DNA from: Sodiomyces alkalinus F11
Taxonomy: Eukaryota; Ascomycota; Sordariomycetes; Glomerellales; Plectosphaerellaceae
Reading direction: 5' to 3'
NCBI RefSeq assembly: GCF_003711515.1
Contig: NW_021167090.1
Coordinates: forward strand, 973,401 to 1,037,400
Length of the DNA stretch: 64,000 nt
Shown: one piece after another, positions 11,901-22,676 of the stretch
Layout of the letters: every line of letters begins with the position of its first letter
Numbering within the stretch: the stretch's first letter is position 1
Position numbers and translations under genes: made by a program
Notes under the pieces: model-generated
The model's database searches: none
Told to the model about the DNA's origin: nothing
The model's input: the letters and a program-made list of their open reading frames with translations, nothing else

Positions 11901-12406
11901 GGGGGGTGGCCAGCATGGGCATGATCAAGCCGTACCTGCGCGAGGTGATCGAGCGGGAGAGGCAGGAGATCGCGGCGAACGGGCGGCGCATCGCGGCGTT
12001 CCGGGCCGAGACGGAACAGAAGCGGGCGGAACTCGCCGAGATGGGGACCAAGCCGGCCGTGTTCCAGGCTACGCGGTGTGCGGACTGCGGGCAGGCGCTC
12101 GACCTCCCGGCCGTGCACTTTCTTTGCAGGCACAGCTTCCACCAGCGGTGCCTGCGAGGTGGTGGAGGCGGAGGCGGAGGCGGTGGCGGAGGCGGTGGGA
12201 CTGGGAATGCGAACGAGCCTGGGTGTCCCCTCTGTGCCAAGGACAACGCGACGATCCGGGCGCTGCGGGCGACGCAGATGGAGACGGCGGGGAAGCATGA
12301 GCTGTTCAAGGCGGAGTTGGAACGGAGTGAGGACCCGTTTGCGACGGTGGCGGATTGGTTTGGACGGGGTGTCGTGGGGGCGCCTAATGCCGAGCCGGGG
12401 TCTTGA
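8996..12406 (+). CDS. VPS11: Vps11/Pep5, HOPS and CORVET tethering subunit
   Basis: Six exons (8996-9007, 9081-9326, 9407-9526, 9607-10494, 10561-10896, 10958-12406) give 1016 residues, about the usual family length. Exon 1 encodes only MAIS and joins WRAFDFFDVSQ, the standard Vps11 beginning. All five introns are GT-AG and keep phase 0. Vps11 is the core scaffold of the class C Vps complexes that tether endosomes and vacuoles before fusion. Order: N-terminal beta-propeller (about 1-330), alpha-solenoid/clathrin-repeat region (about 370-850), a coiled-coil-like helix (VIERERQEIAANGRR), then a C-terminal RING-H2 finger starting CADCGQ at residue 908, continuing CRHSFHQRC and ending CPLC. Odd feature: a run of 14 glycines lies inside the RING between the sixth metal ligand and the final CPLC pair. 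The 3' end converges with chorismate synthase. Confidence 0.94.
12156..12200. repeat. GGN repeat coding 14 glycines in the Vps11 RING
   Basis: Fourteen consecutive GGN codons (ggt, gga, ggc and one ggg) interrupt the RING finger of Vps11. Several synonymous codons are mixed, so the run is not a pure microsatellite. Confidence 0.85.
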
Positions 12407-12756
12407 GGGGGGCGGATCTATGCCCTCGCTGTCACTGCCTCCTTATGTCGTCTGTCTTGCATCCTGGTGTATGATAATGCGGGCAGCATGAGTTGTTGGG
12501 AGATTTGGTGAGCACTGGCGGCGTATTCCAGGGATTTGCAAGAAATCTGCCTTTTTTCCTTTTTTTTATCTTTTTTTTTATCATCAAGCTTGACAGAGCA
12601 ATCAGCATCTGTTTTATTTTGGGGGGTCTTTTGAAACGCCTTATAAGGAAATTTGACACATTGATGTATTCCCCCCCCCCCTGGGGTTCCTCTTCTTCGG
12701 ACTGCAAAACAACTATATACGAGAGAGAACCAATTCAAGAAAAAGCGACAACACCG
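12407..12756. other. Convergent 3' region of VPS11 and chorismate synthase
   Basis: 350 bases between two converging stop codons. It holds a T-rich tract (about 12541-12595) and a C-run near 12669. These could serve 3'-end formation for either gene, but no specific signal is certain. Confidence 0.5.
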
Positions 12757-14115
12757 CTATGAAGAGGGAGCCGGTGGCTGTTGCACCGGAAGAGCTTGTC
12801 CTTGGGCCTTGGGCAGCGGCGGCAGCAGACTGCTCGAAACGTGGCGGGCATGCTGGGCGAGGAGGGCATCCATGAGGACGAGGGCAGTCATACCCTCGAC
12901 AATGGGCACGGCTCTCGGTACAACGCAAGGGTCATGACGGCCCTTGGCAGCCAGAACACCCATTTCCTCGCCGTCGTACGTGGCGGTGGACTGGTCCCGG
13001 CCAATGGTGGCGGCGGGCTTAAAGGCCACGCGGAAGTAGATGGGCTCGCCATTCGAGATGCCGCCCTGGACGCCCCCGCTGTAGTTGGTCTTGGTGGCGA
13101 GGCGGGAGCGGGGGATCCCGTTCCCCGAGGTGGCGGCCGAACCGGCACCAGCAGCCGCGACGGCATCGACGTCGGGGGCCTTGATGAACGGGTCGTTGTG
13201 GGTGGAACCGGGGACCTCGCACCCCCCGAAACCGGAGCCGATCTCGAAGCCCTTGGTGGCGGGGATGCTGAGCATGGCGTGGGCGAGGAGGGCCTCGAGC
13301 TTGTCGAAGCAGGGCTCGCCCAGGCCGGCGGGCGGGTTGCGGACGACGCAGGTGACGGTGCCGCCTATGCTGTCGTTGCGGTCGCGGAAGGAGGCGATGT
13401 ACTCGTTCATGCGGGTGGCGGCGGCGTGGTCGGGGCAGCGGACGGGGAGGAAGCGGTCGACGGTGTCCCGGTCGATGGTGCGCAGCAAGTCGAGGAAGTC
13501 CGGGTTCGTGGACGGGGACGGGTGGTCCGGGGTCGGGGGGAAGAGGTGGACGGCGCCGACGGAGGCGACGAAAGCGGTGATCTCGGTGCCGTAGGCTTGG
13601 CGGAGGTATTTCTCGGCGACGGCGCCGGCGGCCACACGGGCGATGGTCTCGCGAGCGGAGCTGCGGCCGCCACCCGAGCTGGCTTTCACGCCGTACTTGG
13701 CCAGGTAGGTCCAGTCGGCGTGCGAGGGGCGCGGGAAGCGGTCCATGGTGCTGTTGCCGTAGTCGCGCGGGCGCTGGTCCTCGTTGGCGACCACCATGGC
13801 CACGGGGGTGCCGAGGGTGACGCCGAACTCGGTGCCCGAGTGGATGGTGACGCGGTCCTTCTCGTCGCGGGGCGTGGTGATGGCGCTTTGGCCGGGGCGG
13901 CGGCGCGTCAGTTGCGGTTGGATGTCGGATTCGGTGAGGGCCATGCCGGGGGGGATGCCGTCTACTATGACGCCGACCGATTTGCCGTGCGACTCGCCAT
14001 AGCTGTGAGGGGAAGGGCAGGGAGTTAGCCACTGGGTGGGCATGGGGCTGGTCTATTGGAGGGGGATTCGTTTTCCTTACGTGGTAACCCGGAAATAATT
14101 ACCAAATGTTGACAT
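12757..14115 (-). CDS. ARO2: Chorismate synthase
   Basis: Two exons on the minus strand: 14115-14081 and 14002-12757, 426 residues. Exon 1 encodes [11 protein letters not shown] and joins [11 protein letters not shown] over a 78-base intron; this is the standard N-terminus and places the ATG firmly at 14115. The enzyme converts 5-enolpyruvylshikimate-3-phosphate to chorismate, the last common step of aromatic amino acid synthesis, using reduced FMN. Fungal enzymes are known to reduce the flavin themselves with NADPH. Visible family motifs are GESHG (14-18), [19 protein letters not shown] (flavin/phosphate contact region), GGIS and [16 protein letters not shown] near the end. The C-terminus is Pro/Gln-rich. 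It diverges from the lipoate ligase gene. The 415-residue open frame on the opposite strand is a GC-codon shadow. Confidence 0.96.
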
Positions 14116-14667
14116 TGCGGAGATGTGGATATGTCGCCGTAGAATGAGGGAAGATGTACGATGTACGATGGTCCTCTTATTTTGTTTTCTTGATTTTCTT
14201 ATGTATTATTTCGTTTGTTTCTTCGGTGAGTCAGGCGTGAGCGACAGGATGCAGAAAGTTTGGAGTTGCAACTTTCCCAGGCCGATCACGGCGGAGGGGT
14301 ATTCTTCAATTACTGCATATGCTTTGACATGCATATCTCCCACTCTTCCATTGCCATATGGTGGATAGATGCACACCTGCAAACCTCGTCCAGCCTCATC
14401 GTCCTCGACGGTTTGACAGTTGGACAGCATCAGATTCGGTCAAACAGTCGTCAATATCGACTTAATTCGAATCTCTCAACTCAAAACTCATATCCATTTT
14501 AGTCTGTCTTTAATTCTAAGCTACACGAAGAGCTTTCTACAGCTTATTCTTGGTTATAACCCGACGATCCAGATCGTATAGCCTTTCATAACACCACATC
14601 TCACCTCACCATCCCATACTCAACAATGAGGGCAAGGTAGGTAGTCGCTCATCGACATAGCCCACCC
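14116..14667. promoter_or_regulatory. Shared divergent promoter, chorismate synthase and lipoate ligase
   Basis: 552 bases separate the start codons of two divergent genes, so both promoters must lie here. The lipoate ligase side (from about 14500) is a CT/AC-rich leader containing a short upstream frame at 14626-14640. No clear TATA box was found. Confidence 0.5.
14626..14640 (+). promoter_or_regulatory. Minimal upstream ORF before the lipoate ligase gene
   Basis: ATG AGG GCA AGG TAG in a favourable context (caacaATG), 27 bases before the main ATG at 14668. A scanning ribosome would probably start here first, so it could lower translation of the ligase. No nearby acceptor would turn it into a coding exon. 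Confidence 0.45.
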
Positions 14668-16165
14668 ATGCTGCTCTCTCCGTCCCGTCTTCGCGGGCTC
14701 GGATCCCGCGTCCCACCCTGCTCTTCCTTCCGCCCTTTTACGGCCGCCGCCGCCGCCGCCGCCTCGCCAACCTCCAAACCCCAAGTCTACCTCTCCCGCT
14801 CCCGCAACCCCTATCTCAACCTCTCCGTCGAGCACCACCTGCTCCAGACCACACCCCCCGACTCGACCGTCCTTTTCCTCTACACCAACCGCCCCTGCGT
14901 CGTCATAGGTCGCAACCAGAATCCCTGGCTAGAGGTCAACCTCCCCTTGCTCTCCTCGCTCACCGCCCGCACGAAGCCCGGCGACCATGAACCGGCCCCC
15001 ACGACCATCGACCTCGTGAGGCGCCGCTCGGGAGGCGGCACGGTCTTCCACGACCCGGGGAACGTCAACTACAGCGTCATCTGCCCGCCCGAGTCGTTCG
15101 ACCGCGACAAGCACGCCGAGATGGTGGTGCGCGCGCTGCGGGGGCTGGGCGTCCCAGGAGCGCGCGTCAACGCCCGGCACGACATTGTCGTGGACGTGGA
15201 CGTGGACGTGGACGTCAGTGAAAGCGACGGTAACCATGGGGCAAACACGTTCAAGATCTCCGGCTCCGCTTACAAGCTCACCCGCCTCCGCAGCCTCCAC
15301 CACGGGACCTGTCTCCTGTCCTCGCCAAACTTGGGGTCCATCGGGCCCCTCTTGCGCTCGCCCGCGGAACCTTTTATCAAGGCTCGCGGCGTGGAGAGCG
15401 TGCGGTCCCCCGTGCGCAATGTCGGCGTCGGGAACGGGGAGTTCGAGGACGCTGTCGTGGCTGAGTTTGCGAAGATGTACGGCGACCCCGACGTGTTCTG
15501 CGAGGTGGGCGACGAAGCCGGGGCTGTGGATGGAGTTGAGAAGGGGATGAAAGAGTTGTTGGTACGTTTTTTTTCTTTTTTCTTTTTCTTTTTTCTTCTT
15601 TTTTTTTCTTTTTTTTGCTTTTTTTTTAACTTGTCTTTCCTTTTACTGTTCTTTCTACTTCTCCGCGCTCTAAAGACTCGACCGCCAATAACTAACCACC
15701 CGCATGGTGCAGTCGAGGGATTGGATTTACGGACAAACGCCGCTGTTCAGCTTCTCAACCTACCCGACCGAGGACGATCCGAGAGAGAGGCCCTCATTGC
15801 CTAGTGATGTGAGTTGAGTTGATGGGGCACGCACTCGTTATCACATACCTATCCTCTTTGTTTGGTATCGAGACAAGGACGCCGAGAGCTAACTCGTCCT
15901 GTTTCAAAAGTTCCATCTCAGCTTCGAGGCGCGCCATGGCCAACTGAGCAAGTTCACCTTTGTGAACGCGTCTTCCGCTGGACATGTCGATATCCCTTCT
16001 TCGTCGTCATCCTCGCCGTTGGACGGATCCCGGATCTACGACGTCGAGGACTGGACAGACGCTCTCCGTTCATACGGCGGCACCGTAAATTCGCAGGCCG
16101 AGACTGCCGGCCGTTGGTTGAACGGCCTATTCGGGACAGGACATGCAAAGACCCAGCTACGATAG
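14668..16165 (+). CDS. Mitochondrial lipoate-protein ligase (LplA/Aim22 type)
   Basis: Three exons (14668-15561, 15713-15808, 15911-16165) encode 414 residues. The enzyme attaches lipoate, after activation, to lysines of mitochondrial 2-oxoacid dehydrogenase and glycine-cleavage proteins. The N-terminus is Arg/Ser/Ala-rich without acids, as expected for a mitochondrial presequence. Family motifs: [43 protein letters not shown] (about 117-135) and FKISGSAYK with the lipoyl-adenylate Lys near 196. Exon 2 gives [13 protein letters not shown] and exon 3 [10 protein letters not shown], both typical of the C-terminal part. Introns are GTACGT...CAG (151 bases, with an unusually long T tract) and GTGAGT...AAG (102 bases). 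A Val-Asp repeat (about 174-181) is a local low-complexity insertion. Aim22-like assignment is by fold; activity is inferred. Confidence 0.9.
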
Positions 16166-16845
16166 ACATTGCTTGTCCACGTGTATCATATCTACAATAC
16201 CTTTCACAGCCGAAAACTAAGCGACTTCTTTACAGACAAGACGGGGACGAACACAAGCGAAGAAGACATGACGGTCCTGAGGCGAGGGGTGAGAGGTGAC
16301 AGATGAGAGGTGAGGTCCGTCAAATCTCAACCTCGCCGGCTTCTGCCGAGGAGATTCACTCTCCGTCGAACGCCCGACACAGGGAAACTGAAGTTCAGCG
16401 TTCCTTTTCCAAGTTTTCTACACAAGTTTCCTACACTGGGTTGTCAGGAGGCGCAACTGACTCCACCGATAGGAGAAGCATGGAGGTCGGCTCAAGCAAC
16501 CATTTCAACTATCGCATGACAATTTCCCTGTCACGGTAGTATCAGTTTCTGAAACATGACGGACGTACAGTGCCGATGCGAACTCCGAGTGATAACCGGC
16601 CTAACCGACCTTGAATCCTTGATTATCCAGTCTCGCGCTCGTCATTGCCATCCATCTTTTTCCCCGTAGTGGCGGGCAAAATTAGGGGATAGTTCGTATT
16701 AGGATGATTGGAGGTGAGACATGTTCATACCACATGCGCACCTCAATACCAAGGTAAGATTCAAGGCCAAGATTTAGGGCCATCCACTATAAGGTGACGA
16801 GAGTGTGTGTGGTAAGGCAGGAGACGAAAGGGGGAAAGGTGTTAA

Positions 16846-16872
16846 AATAAAAATAAAAATAAAAAAAATAAA
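16846..16872. repeat. A-rich aaaat repeat
   Basis: Tandem aaaat units in the gene-free region downstream of the lipoate ligase gene. Confidence 0.7.
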
Positions 16873-18422
16873 ACACCCACACGCACACGCAAGAGAGAGA
16901 GAAGATGGAGAAGAAGCGTTGTCTCATTTCCAACGCCCGCTCAACCAAGCACTCATTCATGCGCCAAAAGACTTGGATGTTACGCTCTTATCGCCCATCT
17001 TCCCCAAGGACAAGATTCCGAGCGTTTCCGCGAATGAGGCCGCGAACCAAAGATCCATGGGCCAAGATCCAAGAGCCAAGAGCCAAGAGCCAAGAACCCA
17101 AACGTATCCGTACCAAGGCCCGAGAATCGGAAACCTCGGAGAGCAAAGAACCAGGCTAATAAATAACTACACTAACATAGCAACATGCGAAGGAGCGATT
17201 GCTGAGTAGTACTCCCAAGACTTTCGAGACAATAAGTTGCTATCTCGACAGTAGTTGGTGTGGTTGGCTAATAATAAGGGACGGCACGTAAGGAGGCCAT
17301 CTTGGGTATTTCTGTCCGTCCGTCCAGTCCGTCCAGTCAGCCCGATTACCTCGTGGCGCTAGGCCCATCTGCTAATTGTGGTGGGTTCGTATTATCCAGG
17401 ACAACCAGAACGGGCTTGGTTCGGATTTTCGCCAACTACGACGAAGACCATCCCTCGAGCTTATGCTGTGTGCGTGACACCAGACCTCCCGCCGCCGTCA
17501 GAACGGTCCAATAAAGTCGAGATATCAAGACGATCAAGATGGAAGGGACTGACTGTGAGATCAGCGCACGGCATGCCGCGTCCCGGGATGCAAGAAGAAA
17601 TAAAATCGAAAAGGGGGGGAGGCCTCTATCAGATAATCTGATCATCTGAAGGAATGACTCGATTTGTGTGTCTCCCCTTGAACCGGTTCGCGACGAGAAA
17701 GGACTGGCAAAGGGGTGGTGTCTTTGTCTTTGTCCGTCAGAGGGTAATTATTGTGCTGTATATAGCCGCCGCTCCCCCTTGTGGGTGCCCTGGACGTGTA
17801 CGTGTAGTGTAATCCCCAATCCCCAGTCAGTTTGACGCCATCGAGATGACGTGCAGGAAAAGCGACCCATGTAGCCCGGGCGTCTTGCAGGGGGATGTTT
17901 ACCAGGGGGGAGCTGGCTGGGTAATGAAATGCGAGGTCCCGTCCCTGGGTGTACCGAGTACATGTTGTACGATCGGACTCTGGTTCGAAGGTTGGCCTAG
18001 GCGATGAATTAGGTAGTAAAAGGGGACGTTTCGAAGCGAAAATCATAGGTGCGAAGTACCAGACATTTTCCAGACAATGTCGATCCATGTGCAGTACGTT
18101 GTAAGGTGCCTTATCCAACGTCTGCAGACGTCCAAGGTAACAGCGAGAACCGTGCCTGCATGTACGAAATACACGTACAACGTAGTCCTTCACAATGTAT
18201 CCGTACCTCCGTACGTTGTAGTTCGTCTCCATGGTCTGTTCTTCTCCGCGGAGATAGCCCAGCAAGGCACCTTGCCGTTGTCCTTCTCGTGTGTTACCCC
18301 AACGTACCTTCTTCATTCTTTCCCACACCCAATTAAAAAAGAAGGAAAAAAGAAAAACAGGTAATAACTTGTTGGCAACGGCACATGCGCAAACCAGAAG
18401 GCGTTACGTACTAATACCAACC

Positions 18423-18472
18423 NNNNNNNNNNNNNNNNNNNNNNNNNNNNNNNNNNNNNNNNNNNNNNNNNN
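18423..18472. other. Assembly gap (50 N)
   Basis: Exactly 50 undetermined bases, a typical placeholder of unknown true length. Any open frame through it is artificial. Confidence 0.98.
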
Positions 18473-18842
18473 AAAAATACGTAACAGGTAAGTAACAGTA
18501 GCTCCGACATCCCTGCCCAAGCTTCCCCGACTCACCCAATCAAATGCGATGTCGAGATCAAAGAGATGGCGGGGGAGAGACAAAAAGCGTTGCAATGAAG
18601 GAGGGGCCAAATCGGTGTGATTCCGCACCTTGGGGGATGTGGATAATTTCAAGGCAACGAGTGGGAAAAAGAAAGGGGGAAATGCGGAGGCGGAGGTGGA
18701 GGCGGAGACGTTATGGCGGATACTCGGAAAAGGGCCAGGGATGGAGATTGAGGAGGGTGTTGTGAATGGGATGGTGAGCCAAAGAAGTCGGCGGTCCTGA
18801 CGAATAACCATGGGCAACGGTTTTCCTCCCCTCCCCTCCTCT

Positions 18843-18886
18843 CCATCTGCATCTGCATCTGCATCTGCTTCTGCATCTGCTTCCCT
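18843..18886. repeat. catctg hexanucleotide repeat
   Basis: About six to seven copies of catctg/cttctg units in noncoding sequence. Confidence 0.8.
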
Positions 18887-21800
18887 CCTTCTCCGCATTT
18901 TCCTCTTTACCATAGCGTCTCGTCTTCTTGTGATCGAAGCTACGCCACGCCGTATATGGAAATGGACCTGCTGAGCCAAAGGAGGGTGGTAGCTGCGAGC
19001 GAGAGCGCGCGCGTGGCTGCGGGGAATGGAGAACCATGAAGACTTGCAGGCGTCGCAGACACACTGAAGTAAAAGTGTGGAAGAAGAGAAAGGACGGGAA
19101 ACGAGATGCAAAATTGGTGTACTCTGCAGTGCAGTCGGGGATGCTGGGGCAACACCATCAAACATCCCAACTCGATCAGTCGAGGCCAATCAATCATCGT
19201 TCGTCTTTCATACCCACTTGCTTGCCTGCACCCGATCTGTTGCCCTCCGAGAGGGAAGAGGGAAGAGGGAAGGGAAGTGATCGACCATCTCCTACGACCC
19301 TGCAGCTTCAGTTGCATCATGTCCGTGGCTGTGACCGTGACAAGCGTGTTCTGGGGAGCATTTGAGCTTGGGGTTGGGCACCTGGGAGGTGGTAACACGA
19401 GCCCTCCCCTGCCCGACGTGCTGCTTCGTTTCCCCATCCAGACTGACTGGGGAGGAGGAGGAGGAGGAGGAGGAATGGCTGGATTCATAATCGTGGATGC
19501 TTTACCCCTCCTGCCCCCTCTCTTGTCGTTGGTTGCTCATGAAAGAGGCGTTTTGCAAAGCCAGCCCATTCCTCATTGTGTCATTTCTTGGATGGCATCC
19601 TCTTCCTCTATTGTGCTCCCCATCTGCTCATCCTCCTCTTGGACACTGGGCTGAGAAACGCCAACTCCGGAGCACCCATCGTTGCTGACGGCCGCTATAA
19701 GCCGTCTACTTAGACGGCCCGGAAGGCCCATCACCCACCATCCTCGCCAGTTGTGGCGCCGCCCGGCTGGCAACGGTCATGCCAGAATGACGCGGCGGGG
19801 ATGATGTATTGATACTGGGAACATTAAATGTGGCAAAAATGGGAAGGACTGCAAGGAATAAATGGTAGTGTAGACGACGCCGACGGGTAATTGCGTAGGA
19901 GGCGGGCGTAGGAAAATGAGCAGTCATATTCGCTATCTTCTGGGAGGGAGGAAGGAAGTGAGTTACTTTCTCCGACGATAATCAACGTACGACCATGATA
20001 GCCTTGGAAGAACACTTGATTTGTGAGTATCATGTCGTTTCTTTGCATCGCCGGCCTGCTGCTGCTGTGACGAAGAGGAAAACAAACAATACGGTGAGCC
20101 AAGAGAAAACAGTTACTAATAGCAAAGGCATAAAGGGGCCAAAAAAAGGGGAAAAAAAGAAGATTGTAAAAATCAAAGAAACTCGAGACAGAAAATAATA
20201 AAGGGTAAATAAAACAGACAGTTGTTCAATTATAGACAACGGCATATATGATGGAAATGAGCAGTTATGATTGATGATTATTCCGTTACATCGCAACACC
20301 CAGTTTGACAGTGGCGGGTGGTATGAGGGTGGTGTCGGTTCTGGTCGTGATGCGATGCGAGATGCAAGTGGACAATGCCCCCTAATCTCTGTCAAGGGGG
20401 AGAGGGGGCTAACCTGCCATTTTGTTCATGGCTCAATTGACAAGACAACGGGAGAAATCAACCAACAAAGTACTGTAGCTTCCCAATCCTACTCACGATA
20501 TCCTAAGACGGTGCGCCCAAAGCTAGCCAATCGATCATGACACCCCTTCAAGCGGTGTGCCCGAATGCACAGCGACCTCAAATTTTCGAGTGGGATCAAT
20601 GGGATGCAAAGAGGCATCAAGGCATCCCCAGCATCCAGTTCATGGGGGCAGAGGGGGAGGGGGCCCGGAGTCTGAAGGATCCGTCGCCCAAAAAAAAAAA
20701 AAAATCCCCGCCCCCATCGTGCCCAGCGCCTCAACACCACACCTCAAATACTCACGATGCTTTCGCGAGGTACTCGTTGGGAAAGTACTCAGGCTCCGTA
20801 CAGCGAGCGGTGCTGGCTTATTAATTAGCTCCCGGCCTATAATGCTGCCCCCTCCAACGTACATACGTCGTAATTACACCGCATAGAAAAGACTCCGGTT
20901 CAGGCGCGGTACACGGTCCAGGCCTGGCCATGACCCTCGTCGACGCTCGAACCCAAGGGAGAAGCAGATCTGCTGACTACGTTGTACATATGGGCGGCAA
21001 ATATTCGTCTGTAAGGGGCCCGGAGAAGGAGTGAGGAAGGGAAGCATCGTGAGAAACCAACAAAAAGAGAGAGAGAGAGAAAAAAAAGGGCGAGACGAGT
21101 CTTGTTCTGGCTGACTACTTTGTTTATTACCTGTGCGTATCATGGCAACGCAACAAACACAACTGCGACCGAGACAGTTCTAGCGCTGCCACGTCTTGCC
21201 CGCATCTTCACTTCTGGACCCTGTCCCGCTGTTCCCGTTGTTCCCCGTTTGGTCTCTCGTTCTGTGGGCGTCGGTCCCCCCTTTCATGCACGCAGGGTAT
21301 TGTCTCGAGCGGGACGCGATGCTACTCTACCGATACCCTTCCCATCCGTGGGCTCCGTCGTAGCAGCCAACGCAGTCGAGAGTGTGTTCAAATTATCCTT
21401 TTCTGGGGGGGGGGTTTTTTTGTCTCTGATTTTGTCTCCAATTGCCGACTGCACGGCCTGTGCAAACAAAGTCGAAGAGAAAAACAAAAGAAAAAGAACG
21501 AGAGTTTAGTCAGATTTCCGTGGGCCAAGGGGCCAAGGATGTAACGATAACAGACACGATGCGAAAGAAGCGTTGGTCCGTGAGAGTCGGGCTGGGATGT
21601 GACCCTGACGATGAGGGCACCCCAAAAATACCTAGGGCCAGGTACACAGCATGGGCCGATAGGGATTGAGACAAGACAATCAAGCGAACAGGCAGGCAGG
21701 CCAACGTCAGGGCAGGGGGAGCTTGAAGTCATGCATGTTATGTGTGGTTTGTTCTTTTCCTGCTGGCTGCCCTTCTATTTTCATGGTCATGATGAATTGA

Positions 21801-22631
21801 GGTGATTAAAAAAAAAGGAAAACTCAAAACATATGAACAATGTTAGTCGATAGGGGCACCTGCCATGATAACCTACGACGGTAGATACGTTGTACGACGT
21901 GATGTGGGTGGCGACGAGGAAACGGAGGGAATTCCGACTGACGTCTAAACATTGGCAGAACAAGGAACGGAAAGGAATGTGGGAAGTTAGAAGTTAGGCC
22001 AGTCCAATGGGTGATGGGCAGGGTACGGTGATGCAGGGAGGCCCAAGCCTAATATAAGGGCTGTTGCAATTGCGATATCTGCATACAAGAAGCAAGCATT
22101 ATGGGTTATTCCCGGCTCTGTACGGGGACGTCGAAAATCTAACTTCCTGACGCCAGGAACAAGAAAACCGAACCAACGAAAGGTTGAGATGCGAGATGGC
22201 TTTCAAAATTTGTCTTGCAGTACATAGTCTTGCAGTTATTTCAATGGCGTACGTACCGGCACAAATGTGCTGGCACGGCACTGGGGAGTCGACTAATAAA
22301 GACGAGAGATTACAGCGTACGGTAAACTGTGGGCACAACGCGGACATATCATATAGTGGACATATCGTGAGACGACCGACGTCGGCCACAATGTGTCCTA
22401 CACGGCACGAAGGACGAAAGACGACGGAGGAGCAACGACGTGTCGAGTGGCTCGCGTATTCCGTACCTTAAATGACGCGGACTTGGTATATTGATCAACG
22501 GAGGTCTGGACTCCTCTTCTCATTTATATGTAGATTCGCTTCGTTCTTTGCTCCTCTCTTCCTCGAGACGAGACTTGGCCTGCTTATTGCCGTAGAGCCG
22601 GGAGCTTTGTCTTGATTAAAAAAAAAAACTC

Positions 22632-22676
22632 GAATAAAATGATAATAAAAATGATAATAAAAATGATAATAAAAAT
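22632..22676. repeat. 12-bp atgataataaaa tandem repeat
   Basis: Three to four copies of an A/T-rich 12-base unit in the gene-free region. Confidence 0.85.

Noticed and set aside
12781..14028. 415-residue open frame on the plus strand opposite chorismate synthase
   Set aside because: Gly/Val/Asp-rich composition is the antisense of GC-rich codons; the minus strand carries a complete conserved enzyme.
17970..18005. GGTTCGAA-like sequence resembling a tRNA B box
   Set aside because: The flanks do not form an acceptor stem or the other tRNA arms.
17642..18328. 228-residue minus-strand frame in the gene-free region
   Set aside because: No domain, no splice-linked partner, and it overlaps several TACGTTGTA motif copies.
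18404..19189. Open frame crossing the 50-N gap
   Set aside because: It depends on undetermined bases and has a low-complexity composition.
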